DNA of 64,000 nt from Saturnia japonica (lineage: Eukaryota; Arthropoda; Insecta; Lepidoptera; Saturniidae), in contig CM065321.1 in assembly GCA_033032175.1 (NCBI GenBank), positions 16,948,501 through 17,012,500 of the forward strand, written 5' to 3'. The first letter of the stretch is position 1. Every line of letters begins with the position of its first letter. The position numbers and the translations under genes are program-made. Below the pieces are notes generated by a model, which worked only from the letters and a program-made list of their open reading frames with translations, ran no database searches and was not told the origin of the DNA. Below, piece after piece: positions 55,490-64,000 of the stretch.

Positions 55490-55590
55490 GAAGATAAACC
55501 CGATCGATTTTCTTACCGGTTCTTCTCGATGTCTTGGATATTTTCCGAACTGGCTGTAGTGTGCTTTAAATTCGATTTTGAATAATATTG
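55490..55590 (+). mobile_element. LINE family T 3' tail
   Basis: Contains 'gatcgattttcttaccgg', 'ttcttctcgatgtcttgg' and 'tattttccgaactggctg'. Confidence 0.65.
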
Positions 55591-55599
55591 TGTACTAGG

Positions 55600-56155
55600 T
55601 GACCCTGTAGACATTGTTCTGCCCATTCTCGTATTCAAAACTCGATCACAGCGCCATCTTTTCTGATTTTATTCCTGACAACTTTTCAAGGATCATAACA
55701 AACAAAACAAAAAGAATTACGCATAACCATAAGAGATATAACAAATTAATGTACTACATAATTATAGGCATTAAAAGTAATAACTGTTTCGGGCCATTAC
55801 TAATATTCCACAAAAACTTTAAAGAATCTAATATAATAAAGCAATTTCGGTATTTCCATATTTTACTAATTTTCCGGGAAACTTTTCAAATTTTGATGGT
55901 AAGCGCCTGATAGTAAACGGTCACCTCAGCTTAAGGCTATGATACTGGTATGATTGGAATGTAAGCGAAAATCAATAATAGCATATAATTTGAACAGTTG
56001 TCAATTGGCAGCTACACGTGTCTTTTCTGCCATCATTGTTACTTCTATAAAAGTTTAATATGCAGCGATGTCTCGGTTTTACTGTTTATTTATAGACTTC
56101 TTGAGGTCATTTTTTATCGTCACAAAATTCATAATGTGCATAGTTTGTGATGTTT
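55600..56155. other. No recognised gene
   Basis: The 98-codon frame at 55614-55910 is AT-rich and domainless. Confidence 0.4.
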
Positions 56156-56164
56156 ACGGTTTTA

Positions 56165-56420
56165 TTATTACATACATATATACCATCACGCTTGTATTCC
56201 CCGAAGGATTAGGCAGAGGTGTACTAATGTACACCCACAATTCGCCGAGTATATTTTTAGGGCCATGTAATAGGGGCGAGCCTATTGCCTTTAATCGAAC
56301 ACGAAACCAAACTCCGAGCTACTACTGAGAATTTCATAGGAAAAACCCAGGATTCGAACCCAGGACCTGGCTCATAGCAGAAGCGGTTACGACCACTAGG
56401 TTAACGAGGCAGTTAAATGG
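56165..56420 (-). repeat. tRNA-derived SINE, second family, copy 2
   Basis: On the minus strand it begins 'aactgcctcgttaacctagt' (A box) and has 'cctgggttcgaatcctggg' (B box). The body matches 26865-27115 ('attaggcagaggtgtac', 'gggcgagcctattgcc'). The left edge is 'tacatatataccatcac'. Confidence 0.78.
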
Positions 56421-57039
56421 TAGGTTTTTTATTAAATTGGGTTATATTATGACTAACGATTAGAAATGTAGAGTAATCGTTTTTTTAAATTTTATTTGCT
56501 TAAATAATAAAGTACCTACGTGTTGTTTACATAAAGCTGTTTGAAATATGTTTGGTAGTGGGTGATACCAACTTACAATACGGTTAGCAACTAAAGTAGT
56601 TGCTAAATAAATAAAAATTTGTAACTTACTGGTTTTTGCTCGCAGCCTCGTTCCCGTTGAATTCGAAATAAAATAAGTGCGTGCCATCTATTGCTCACTG
56701 ACTGTACTAATACAGAACTTTTTCGGGTGTTCACATAACTCAGCATAGTATCATCGCAATCGCATGATGTCCTAATATATATGTATAAAAAATATATCTA
56801 AAAATTACAATTTTATAGAAAGCTTTCATAGAAAGTTTTCAGTTTCGTTTTACTGTTACTTTTTACAAATTATGAAATTTAATAGAAACTTTTGGTACTA
56901 CAAATAATTTGATTAATAAAAACAACGTTATTTCATAGTTGTATGTCAATCTGTCGGCAACCCCCATTGACTTCATAAAAATAATGAGATTCTCAATTCT
57001 ATTGTACGTATTTCTTTAAGGCGTAGTTTCTTTGTTTAC

Positions 57040-57180
57040 GAACAATTTTTTTAGGGGTGGTCCCATTTTGATTTCATTGGCATTGGACCTTCGACTTCGA
57101 AGATACGTCAGGAAACTCCTCAAAATAATTGAAATTGGTTTTCCTTTTTGCTCAAAATTGTCTTGTTTGTTTCATCGTAT
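57040..57180 (+). repeat. Family C 3' fragment just upstream of the exon
   Basis: Contains 'aggggtggtcccattttg', 'cattggcattggaccttcg', 'acttcgaagatacgtcagg' and 'attgtcttgttt'. It ends about 50 bases before the acceptor of the coding exon. Confidence 0.65.
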
Positions 57181-57232
57181 TATGATAAAATCTCTTTATA
57201 CGAATGATTGAATATATTGTTTTTTTTTAAAG

Positions 57233-57393
57233 GGTGATGGTGCCAAGATGACAGTGTGGCGGATTCTAGCAGCGTTGGTGCTGCTCGCGGCTGTGGCAGC
57301 GGACCCACGGTACCCGCAGAGCACGGGCCGACCACGCCACTGGCCCAGAGGACCTAGAACCCTTGACGATCGAACGCCAAATCAGTTTGTAGG
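57233..57393 (+). CDS. First coding exon of a fibrillin-like secreted protein (partial gene)
   Basis: An exon bounded by an acceptor (T-rich tract then AAAG|G at 57232/57233) and a donor (TAGG|GTCAGT, 57393/57394). The ATG is at 57248 in 'gccaagATGA', leaving 15 bases of 5' UTR in this exon, so at least one upstream non-coding exon is expected. Residues 1-18 form a signal peptide (M-T-V-W-R, hydrophobic L-A-A-L-V-L-L core, A-V-A-A cleavage site), followed by a Pro/Arg-rich stretch ending Q-F-V. The exon ends in phase 2 (GG), and the exon at 63549 supplies T to make Gly. GC-rich codon use contrasts with the AT-rich surroundings. Continuing the frame past the donor adds only intron residues. 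An extracellular-matrix role is inferred from the second exon. Confidence 0.75.
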
Positions 57394-57399
57394 GTCAGT

Positions 57400-58035
57400 A
57401 TATTACTGCAGTACTATTCACCATCTGAAGTTTAATTAAAATGAAGTAATTATGGCTACCAGCGTGTACATTACTTAATCCTAACTTAATGCCCAATTAG
57501 CAATAACACAATAGCAATGTTCACATGAATATCAAAGTCTACATTAAACTCCGCTTCGCACACCACGTAGCAAACTCTAAATTAATTTTAAAAAATCTTC
57601 AGATTGATTCATTGTGAGCGAGTTGTAGGAATGTCTTGATATGTCGCCCACAGAGCCTCGATCCTTGGAAAAGTACGTGGTTTGAATACATTGGTACATA
57701 TCTCCCGGTTTTTGCTTTGTACACACCAGTCATGTGCCATATAAAATGTTTTGTTATTTACTAAAAGTCTTTGTTGTATTTGTGGGCAAAACTCTTCATT
57801 TTACTAGTAATTAGCTGGAGGTTTCGTGATATTTCTCATAAGTTACTGCCGTAATAAAATATATACCATTTAGAGAACAATATATCCTACACACATCGCT
57901 ATAAAAGCTAATAGGAAACTTATCATCTAGTGTTTAGGTTTACCAAAATAGCTTTTGTTTTACCGTACTGAAACACACCTAAATTTGATTGTTTGTTTCT
58001 TTCTTGTCTTTATCTTGGACACTTATCGTTTTCTT
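57400..58035. other. Intron DNA, nothing recognised
   Basis: Left part of the inferred 6.2-kb intron between the two coding exons. Confidence 0.45.
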
Positions 58036-58039
58036 GTCG

Positions 58040-58490
58040 ATTGTACATACATACATCATGCCTCTCTCCTAACTGGTTAGGCAGAGATCAGGTCCTCCCA
58101 CTTACTACGATCCTAGCATATATCTTTCGCTTTTTCAACATTCATCAATATTTTCACGCACGTTCGTCGGCTTAGAGTACTCTTGATTTGATCTTTCTTC
58201 AGAACGTACCCAATTTGATCGAGAAACGTTCGCCGAGGTCTTCCTCTTCCAACGTTTCCATTCACACTCGCCTTATAAGTATGTTTAGTCATTCTTCTTT
58301 CTTTCATCTTCTCTACATGCCCAAACCGCATAAGCATCCCTTTCTTAATCCATGTGACTATATCTTCTTTCACACCACAAAGTTTTCTTATCGCTCTATT
58401 TCTTATCCTGTCACTCAATTTCACTCCTAATTTACTTTTTATCACTCTCATTTCTTGCGTTTAATCTACTTTTATGCTATTTCTGCCACA
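58040..58490 (-). pseudogene. RTE-type LINE C-terminal fragment in the intron
   Basis: The minus-strand frame of 112 codons contains S-D-R-I-R-N-R-A-I-R, W-I-K-K-G-M-L-M-R-F-G-H-V-E-K-M, G-R-G-R-P-R-R-T-F-L-D-Q-I and V-L-K-K, the C-terminal end of RTE-like reverse transcriptases found widely in Lepidoptera. It is antisense to the host gene and 5' truncated. The left boundary carries 'cctctctcctaactggttag'. Confidence 0.8.
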
Positions 58491-59129
58491 TTCAGCATTT
58501 ACTTCTGTCCGTGAGTGTTGGAACTAACACCACTCTTTGTAAAGCCAGAGGAGCTTTTCACCATGTTACCGGCGTTTACTCTCCTTTGTATATCACTTTC
58601 ACACTTTCCATTCCTAGTACCTAAACATGCCAATTGTACTATATATAATAGCGAATATTATATCATAATCTAGTATTTGTTCTCATACACATTAATGTTA
58701 CTTCTATTAACAAGGATCCAAGGTCTCCAAAACTAACTTTCTCATAGCAATCAGTCCACAACGAAACATGATATTAACGTAGGTGTTTACGCGTTGACGG
58801 ATTTCACGGTTATTATTTCGGGAGTCGGGCAGAGGGCACTACCGGAACACGAGGTCTTGGGCTCAGTGGAACAGTGACGAGACTGTTTCGAGCAAGGTCG
58901 ATGCGTTTGAGTGCAAGGAAGATACTATTAGTGTGGTGAATCTCTGAATTAAGTTCTCACGGTGTTTTCATGAGTCATAGAACATCAGAGTATTTGTTGT
59001 AAAATTCTGGTTCTGCAATATTACGAAGTTATTTAAACAAATGTTGCGGCTTAAATGTAGTTTTTAGATGCTCATGAGGAGTGATGAAAGTCATATATCT
59101 AGGAGAGTGTTAAGTATAAAGGCGGATGA

Positions 59130-59235
59130 ATATACAAAGAAGTTATGGCTGAACATCCATTAAAAATATATATATACCTACATTCCAATTGATTGCTACA
59201 TGCGTCTTTTTCTAAAGTCGGTTAAAAACGGAAAA
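59130..59235 (-). repeat. Family C fragment, reverse
   Basis: Contains 'caaagaagttatggctgaac', 'tacattccaattgattgc' and 'gcgtctttttctaaagtcgg'. Confidence 0.55.
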
Positions 59236-59239
59236 TTAT

Positions 59240-60235
59240 TATGCCGACTTTGCTTAGGCGGGGTAAGGGCAAGAGGAACCTACCAGTTTATATTTTGGCT
59301 TTCGAGCTGTATATTTCCTTTCGTAGTATTAACAAGAAATGCGAGCGGCGTATAGTCCGGACAAAAAATATTCCTCTGTTTTATTGCTGTATAACGATAC
59401 TAAAGAAAATATTTCATACCCTACAATATGCATCTACTAGTGTCCTGTTCTTATGTTTTGATTTTTTTCATAAATTAATTATAATAAGAACCTTCTAGAT
59501 TTATTGAAATTGCCCAGTTATACGGGGAAAAAATTAGCGATGCGTTTTTTCCATTTACGGTAGGTAGGGGTGAAAATGTTTAGTTCTTTGTTAAGTTTAT
59601 CATATAGAACTGGACTCAGATAGTGAAATTGTCTTCTAACTACAGCGAGACTGGAAAAATCATTTTCCAGTTTCGATTAAAAAGCAGCATTAAGAGGCTG
59701 TTACCAAATCTGGCTTGGCAGGGAGGGTATCGCGACCAGTCAAAGTGAGCGCTGATGTGCATCATAAGGGGGCCCCTTAAACCTACACTTGGGTCGCAAA
59801 TCTCGGGGGCTGCTCGTGTTTCTCTCTCTCTACCACACGATAGACTCGGTACCCGCACGGTGAATCCATGGAATGGTAAGATGTTGGTCTCTAGGCGGGT
59901 TACCATGGTGACTATTAGTTATTTGTCATACTTCACCACTGTTCTTGAACTCTGTTCAAAGTTTAATAAAATGCAATAATTTTGCCGTAAAAATGTATAG
60001 AAATTTTCCGTCTTAGTCAAAGGTGTGATCATAAACACGAAATTAATGGCTGGGTCACCGTCAATATCATAACCGTAAGTAAATTAGTTATGCCTGTTAA
60101 AACGAGAGTAATGTCGAGTCAAAGAGTATCTGCAGTCCTCGGACTCTATTCTCTAGACCTTGTCGAGAAATCGCTTAGTTTATTGCATTTATTACGTATA
60201 TACTCATTAATCTATCCTATATCAATAAATCTGTA
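59240..60235. other. Intron DNA, no recognised gene
   Basis: 59740-59990 is GC-richer, with a 74-codon frame and an 'aataaaatgcaataa' tail. It may be a degraded LINE end, but no domain could be confirmed. Confidence 0.35.
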
Positions 60236-60239
60236 GTTG

Positions 60240-60985
60240 TGTCTGTAGATACAATTAATTTTTTGCCCAAATTTCCCGATAGGAATACTATATGTGAACG
60301 ATACTGATCACAAATATGCCATTTTTATTTTTCGTCTGTCTGCCTGTTTGTATATCGGTATTTAAGTCCAATACAGCTTGACCGTTTCTTATGAAATATT
60401 TATACGGGATGCTTATATCATTGGTCAATTGAAAGGGAATAAGAAATTATAATATTATATTTAAAAATCGTAAAAAAATAATTTTTAAAAACAATTCATT
60501 ACTTCTTGTCGGATTTGATGGATGTGTAAATCATTACATGCATGATGAGCTATGAGATTTTCCAAAATTTTAAATTATATTTTAAATCATTAATTCTTAA
60601 TCAACTTTGATGAAATTCTGTACACGGGAAGTATAAATAATTGATGAGTTATAACAATTGTCAAGATTACTTCTAGAAATAGTAAAAAAATTAGTTAAAA
60701 AAAATGTCATCATTTCTCAATCGATTCTAATCAAATTTTGAAGACGGGAAGCAGACATCCTATCATAATTGAGAGGCTAGAAGAATTGTTAATAATACAT
60801 TAGAAATCGTAGAACAGAATAATAATTTTCAACAGGTTTTGATGAAAATTGTACACGGGAAATACACGCCATTCCTCAATTGATACGGCATGTGAATTGT
60901 CAACAGTACGAGTAGAAATAAAATTACGGGATGTAAATATCTACTGTGTAGTAACAAACGCGCGCGAAGCCGGGGGCACACCATT
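60240..60985 (+). mobile_element. Family F element with internal tandem units
   Basis: Contains three or four spaced repeats of a unit of about 120 bases carrying 'atgaaattctgtacacggg' and 'aacaattgtcaagattactt' (near 60480, 60605, 60730 and 60835). It ends 'gcgcgaagccgggggcacac' 'caTTAG', a decayed Helitron-type terminus. Fragments occur at 39.03 and 48.35 kb. Confidence 0.55.
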
Positions 60986-60987
60986 AG

Positions 60988-61160
60988 TTATAATATAAAG
61001 CTCAAGAGATTTTTTTGTTTATTTGTTTGAATGCGCTTTATCTCTGGAACTACCAATCAGATTTGAAAAAATCTTTTCGTATTTTATATCCTATTTATTG
61101 AGAGATCTTCACGCTACAACTGTCAGAAGTGGAGTAGTAATCGAGAAATTTCAAGGGAAC
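60988..61160 (+). mobile_element. Helitron-like 5' part (family H), copy 2
   Basis: Begins 'ataatataaagctcaagag' directly after the previous element's terminus, then 'ggaactaccaatcagatttg' and 'tattgagagatcttcacgc'. The 3' end was not found. Confidence 0.6.
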
Positions 61161-61164
61161 TAAA

Positions 61165-61810
61165 AGACAAATGTGAGAACAACGAGTGCGTTGGTGACGT
61201 CATGGAGAAGTTGATTGAATAAATTGAATACGGATGAAACAGTAGAGCACAGCTGCGATATGTGATAATAAAAATGTGGGCTGTAATCTTTTCGTTCGTC
61301 TTTGTTTTGCCAACAACCCTTATTGACTGATAGTTATTATCGCCGAGTATTAAGTGTCCAATGATTTAAATTTACTTTAAATGGATTAAAACTCTTCAGC
61401 TTTATAATATTAGTATAGATTACGCCCTCATATCAGGAGTTCTTTCGTCACATAGCGTTCTAAAATTTATAACATAATTGTACCTATTTAGCTTCTTTGC
61501 TATTAACTCTAGGGATGGATCGAAGCAATTCATATTCCGTGGTACTTATAATTCATTTCACATGTGCACAATAAAGAAACAATATCACGCAAAATGTCAC
61601 CAATTTTACAGAATGTAGACTAGTTAATTTTGGAAACTTGTATTGCTTAATTCAAATTCATTAGATCTGGCTGGCGAGTTCTTTTTTGATGTGAAACATC
61701 TATTGGCGAGGATAAACCTGATTTTTGGCATGGCGATAAAGGTCGTGGTGATGCCTCGCCACGCTATATAATGGAATATATGAACAGAAGCATATTTTCA
61801 GCATGCCTTT
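61165..61810. other. Intron DNA, nothing recognised
   Basis: AT-rich. A fragment 'cttcagctttataatattag' near 61395 resembles a common repeat end. Confidence 0.4.
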
Positions 61811-61815
61811 GTACA

Positions 61816-61890
61816 TCCTCGTAGCCTAGCAGTTTTAAGCGTGACTACTATTTTTCAGTCCTAGGTTCGAATCCTCACCTCGAAACAAGT
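61816..61890 (+). repeat. tRNA-like SINE head
   Basis: 'gtagcctagcagtt' matches an A box and 'ggttcgaatcct' a B box, about 40 bases apart. The flanks do not form a full tRNA cloverleaf with an acceptor stem, so this is a SINE head rather than a tRNA gene. Confidence 0.55.
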
Positions 61891-61984
61891 ATGTAGTTTT
61901 TTTAATCAGCTATTATGAATTTATGAATATACAATTATGGGAATAATTGACTTGTTGCATTTCAAATAAATTTTTAAATTTGAA

Positions 61985-62145
61985 ATTTTTGTATATATTT
62001 ATGTAATTGGGTTCTCGGAAACGACTCCAATGATTTGGATGAATCTTTGCGTTTAGAAAATTTTTACATTTCAAGTTTACCTAGATAGGTGTTTTTCTTG
62101 TTTTGTGTATAGGACACCGAGCACAGCTCGGTCGCCCAGATATTG
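61985..62145 (+). repeat. Family G repeat with terminal hairpin, copy 2
   Basis: Reads 'ctcggaaacgactccaatg', 'gtttacctagataggtg' and the hairpin 'accgagcacagctcggt' followed by 'cgccca'. It is the reverse complement of 17575-17735. Confidence 0.6.
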
Positions 62146-62149
62146 AATA

Positions 62150-62970
62150 TTTACGTAATAAACAGTCATTATTCTATGGAACAAATTTGTAATGGTTTAT
62201 CTTTTCATTATACCATATCTGATTCCTGTCGTAATCTGTTCTTATATGTATATACCTTATACAAAATAATTTCGATGTTTCATATCTGCCAGGCGCGGGC
62301 GTCCCATGACGGATTTTTTTAAATATATTATATCCAACCGTATATAACCGTATAACCATATATCTAACTATATTCAGGTGAAATCCAGTAATCTAATTGA
62401 ACCCCTAAGTCAGTTCTCGGAGCCGGAACTTCGGATCATATAACGTCATCTCTTTTGATCTCACAAGGCCTCCAATGTAATAATTACAAATACTCATTCG
62501 CACTATAAGTTTTACACAGCAATATATCTTTATGACGTTATTGTTAATGGATTTACAATGGACAGTTGAAACTATTTATCTTTGACAAATCCATCACACT
62601 TCATGTGTGGGTGTTAATGCGCCTTCACTGAAGATAAATGTTGATTTTCAAGAATTATTTGAAGGTTTCAGCTGTTGACAGAATCCTTTCGAAGTATAGG
62701 GTTGTCACTTATCTTTTGTAGTGGAGTGGAAATTTGCGCCCCTATGTAGTTAATAATCATCCCTAGCACTATAGTATTGAAGGCATAAAAATATTATACT
62801 TAGATTGAAGATGAAGGTAATCAGGTTTTAACTACATTATGAAAACCAAACGTGATTCAGAATCCGTGACAGTGACACACTAATGAATAAAGCTCTGTAT
62901 AAAAGTAACAAATGAGAGCTATATAATTAATTTACTAAATTTAATTTACACAAAAAAATAATTACTAAAA
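62150..62970. other. Intron DNA, nothing recognised
   Basis: No repeat or exon could be assigned. Confidence 0.4.
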
Positions 62971-62974
62971 TTAT

Positions 62975-63105
62975 TCTGCTAAACCAGATTGAATTTCTTG
63001 CCGGGTCTTTTCGATAACTGAAATATTTTCCGATCCGGCGGTAGTTTTTGACATTCATAAGGGCCCAAATTAAATAAACTATTTTTTTTTGACTTTACCA
63101 AAAAA
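62975..63105 (+). mobile_element. LINE family T 3' tail
   Basis: Contains 'gattgaatttcttgccggg', 'gatccggcggtagtttttg' and 'cattcataagggcccaaatt'. Confidence 0.65.
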
Positions 63106-63219
63106 ATTATAAATGTGTCTATAAAATTATATTTACTAAATTAATTTTGTTCAGAAAAGTATTTCAAGATCATTTCAGTCAATTTAGATTACATTGAATT
63201 TTGTTTTTATATAACATAG

Positions 63220-63475
63220 GTTTGCCACCAGCACACGGCACACCTGATTGTAAGCGGCTACCTTACCCTGTGGAAGCTTTTAATACAATAGGTATCACTA
63301 ACGAATATCGACCTTGAACCCCTCTACCCTAAATAGCTCTGGAAACCCTGATCTCCGCAGAAACATAACACAAGGTTATTTAACTGCGATCTTCTTTAGG
63401 GTAGAGGTATTCCACCAGTCGGAGTAGAAGAAGAGAAAAATTTCCAAAGGAATTTCTCTGAACCCTACCTCTTAT
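63220..63475 (-). repeat. Dispersed repeat family B, full length, reverse
   Basis: Contains 'ggtttgccaccagcacacgg', 'gattgtaagcggctacctta', 'ataacacaaggttatttaac' and 'gaatttctctgaaccctacc'. It lies 75 bases upstream of the exon at 63549. Confidence 0.72.
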
Positions 63476-63548
63476 AAAACATTATCGCCGTTGTTGAATA
63501 TTTAAGTACAGACAAGACAGTAGGTATATTGTAATATGTTTGTTCCAG

Positions 63549-63631
63549 TCCTCACGTATGTCGGAGTCGAAACAGCACGCATTGCTGCCCCGGGTGGACG
63601 TCCAGGCCTAACTCACTACTTTGTATTGTTC
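63549..63631 (+). CDS. Second coding exon of the fibrillin-like gene (cysteine-rich)
   Basis: An 83-base exon between a good acceptor (TTTGTTCCAG|T) and a strong donor (C|GTAAGT). Joined in phase to the first exon it reads G-P-H-V-C-R-S-R-N-S-T-H-C-C-P-G-W-T then R-P...L-C-I-V. The pattern C-x7-C-C-P-G-W-x8-C-I-V has the same spacing as the N-terminal unique region leading into the first EGF module of vertebrate fibrillins, where the next residue is proline. Here the exon ends in a lone C, the first base of a proline codon. The ATG-initiated frame at 63536 is a different frame that starts inside the intron. Fibrillins are secreted multi-EGF microfibril proteins. Other EMI/EGF proteins with CCxGW motifs remain possible. 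The rest of the gene lies to the right. Confidence 0.72.
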
Positions 63632-63649
63632 GTAAGTATATATAAGAAT

Positions 63650-63712
63650 ATTTTTAACAAAAAAACAATTTCAGTGATTTTGAAAAGTTTCCTGGTGTAT
63701 CATTCAAAATCA
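63650..63712 (-). repeat. Family C end fragment
   Basis: Contains 'acaatttcagtgattttg' and 'aaagtttcctggtgtatc', reverse family C. Confidence 0.45.
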
Positions 63713-63714
63713 AA

Positions 63715-64000
63715 ATCAAAAAGCTTTTGTTCAATTTAGTGCTTAAGAAGGCTTTTATGAATATCTATACTCTACCACCGGTACTGAAGACATGCGAGCC
63801 ATCGAGGAGAGTCGGCAAGAAACTCGATCAGGTTTTTTTTTTCAATAGTAATACTATAATGTCTAATGTAATCTAATAATATTCTTATAATTTAGTAGAT
63901 GGACAGAGAGGGAGTCGACATCAGACATCACTACCGTTCACATATTGATCCACCCTATAAATAGCCTTTGAAGTCGAAAGTCCAGTGACAAAGAAATTGA
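63715..64000 (-). mobile_element. LINE family T 3' end, reverse, running off the window
   Basis: Contains 'taagaaggcttttatgaat', 'tctaccaccggtactgaag', 'gcaagaaactcgatcagg' and 'gatccaccctataaatagcc', the reverse of the tail and last coding segment. Confidence 0.7.

Noticed and set aside
59755..59979. 74-codon frame followed by a polyadenylation-like signal
   Set aside because: Looks like a degraded LINE end, but no reverse-transcriptase motif could be confirmed.
63536..63739. 67-codon ATG-initiated frame over the cysteine-rich exon
   Set aside because: The ATG is intronic, upstream of the acceptor, and the frame is not the one that continues from the first exon or preserves the cysteine motif.

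Overview
The window looks like a gene-poor, AT-rich piece of a lepidopteran (butterfly or moth) nuclear genome. The evidence is the repeat content. There are many short elements ending in CTAG next to 'gccgcgggcac', tRNA-headed SINEs, a very common LINE 3' tail ('gagtttcttgtcggttcttc...ccgaaccggtggtag'), RTE-type and jockey-type reverse-transcriptase tails, and mariner, Transib, hAT and Harbinger-type DNA transposons. No bacterial, organellar or viral gene set is present.

Host gene. Only two host coding exons are convincing. Both are on the + strand at the right end: 57233-57393 (start codon at 57248, signal peptide) and 63549-63631 (cysteine-rich). They have good splice sites and matching phases. 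Joined, they read through into a C-x7-CCPGW-x8-C-I-V block with the spacing of the fibrillin N-terminus. I read this as the start of a fibrillin-like extracellular-matrix gene that continues to the right of the window. Three CpG-rich, non-repetitive blocks at 18.4-21.1 kb have initiator-like TCAGT motifs or splice-donor-like ends. They could be promoters and non-coding first exons, but linking them to this gene is inference.

Layout. 0.13-1.48 kb: tandem array of a 46-bp unit (about 29 copies). 1.5-11 kb: Helitron-like ends, a tandem palindromic MITE family, SINE and LINE tails. 11.0-13.7 kb: a complete Transib insertion with RSS-like ends, CGGCG target duplication, about 580-bp inverted arms and a truncated RAG1-like transposase remnant. 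14.6-17.2 kb: a LINE remnant, a Harbinger-type MITE and a 1302-bp DD41D Tc1/mariner element with perfect TIRs. 17.6-21.1 kb: SINE, CpG-rich blocks and a hAT pseudogene. 21.7-40.7 kb: mostly Helitron-like copies, MITEs and LINE/SINE tails. 40.7-42.3 kb: a dead mariner nested inside a Helitron-like element. 42.8-57 kb: more of the same repeats, including nested ones. 57.2-64 kb: the host exons with repeats in the intron between them.

Most of the window is decaying transposon sequence. The elements of mechanistic interest are the Transib with long inverted arms, the DD41D element that is open end to end but lacks its own start codon, and the nested insertions that give a relative age order. Identities were judged by eye. 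No database search was run.
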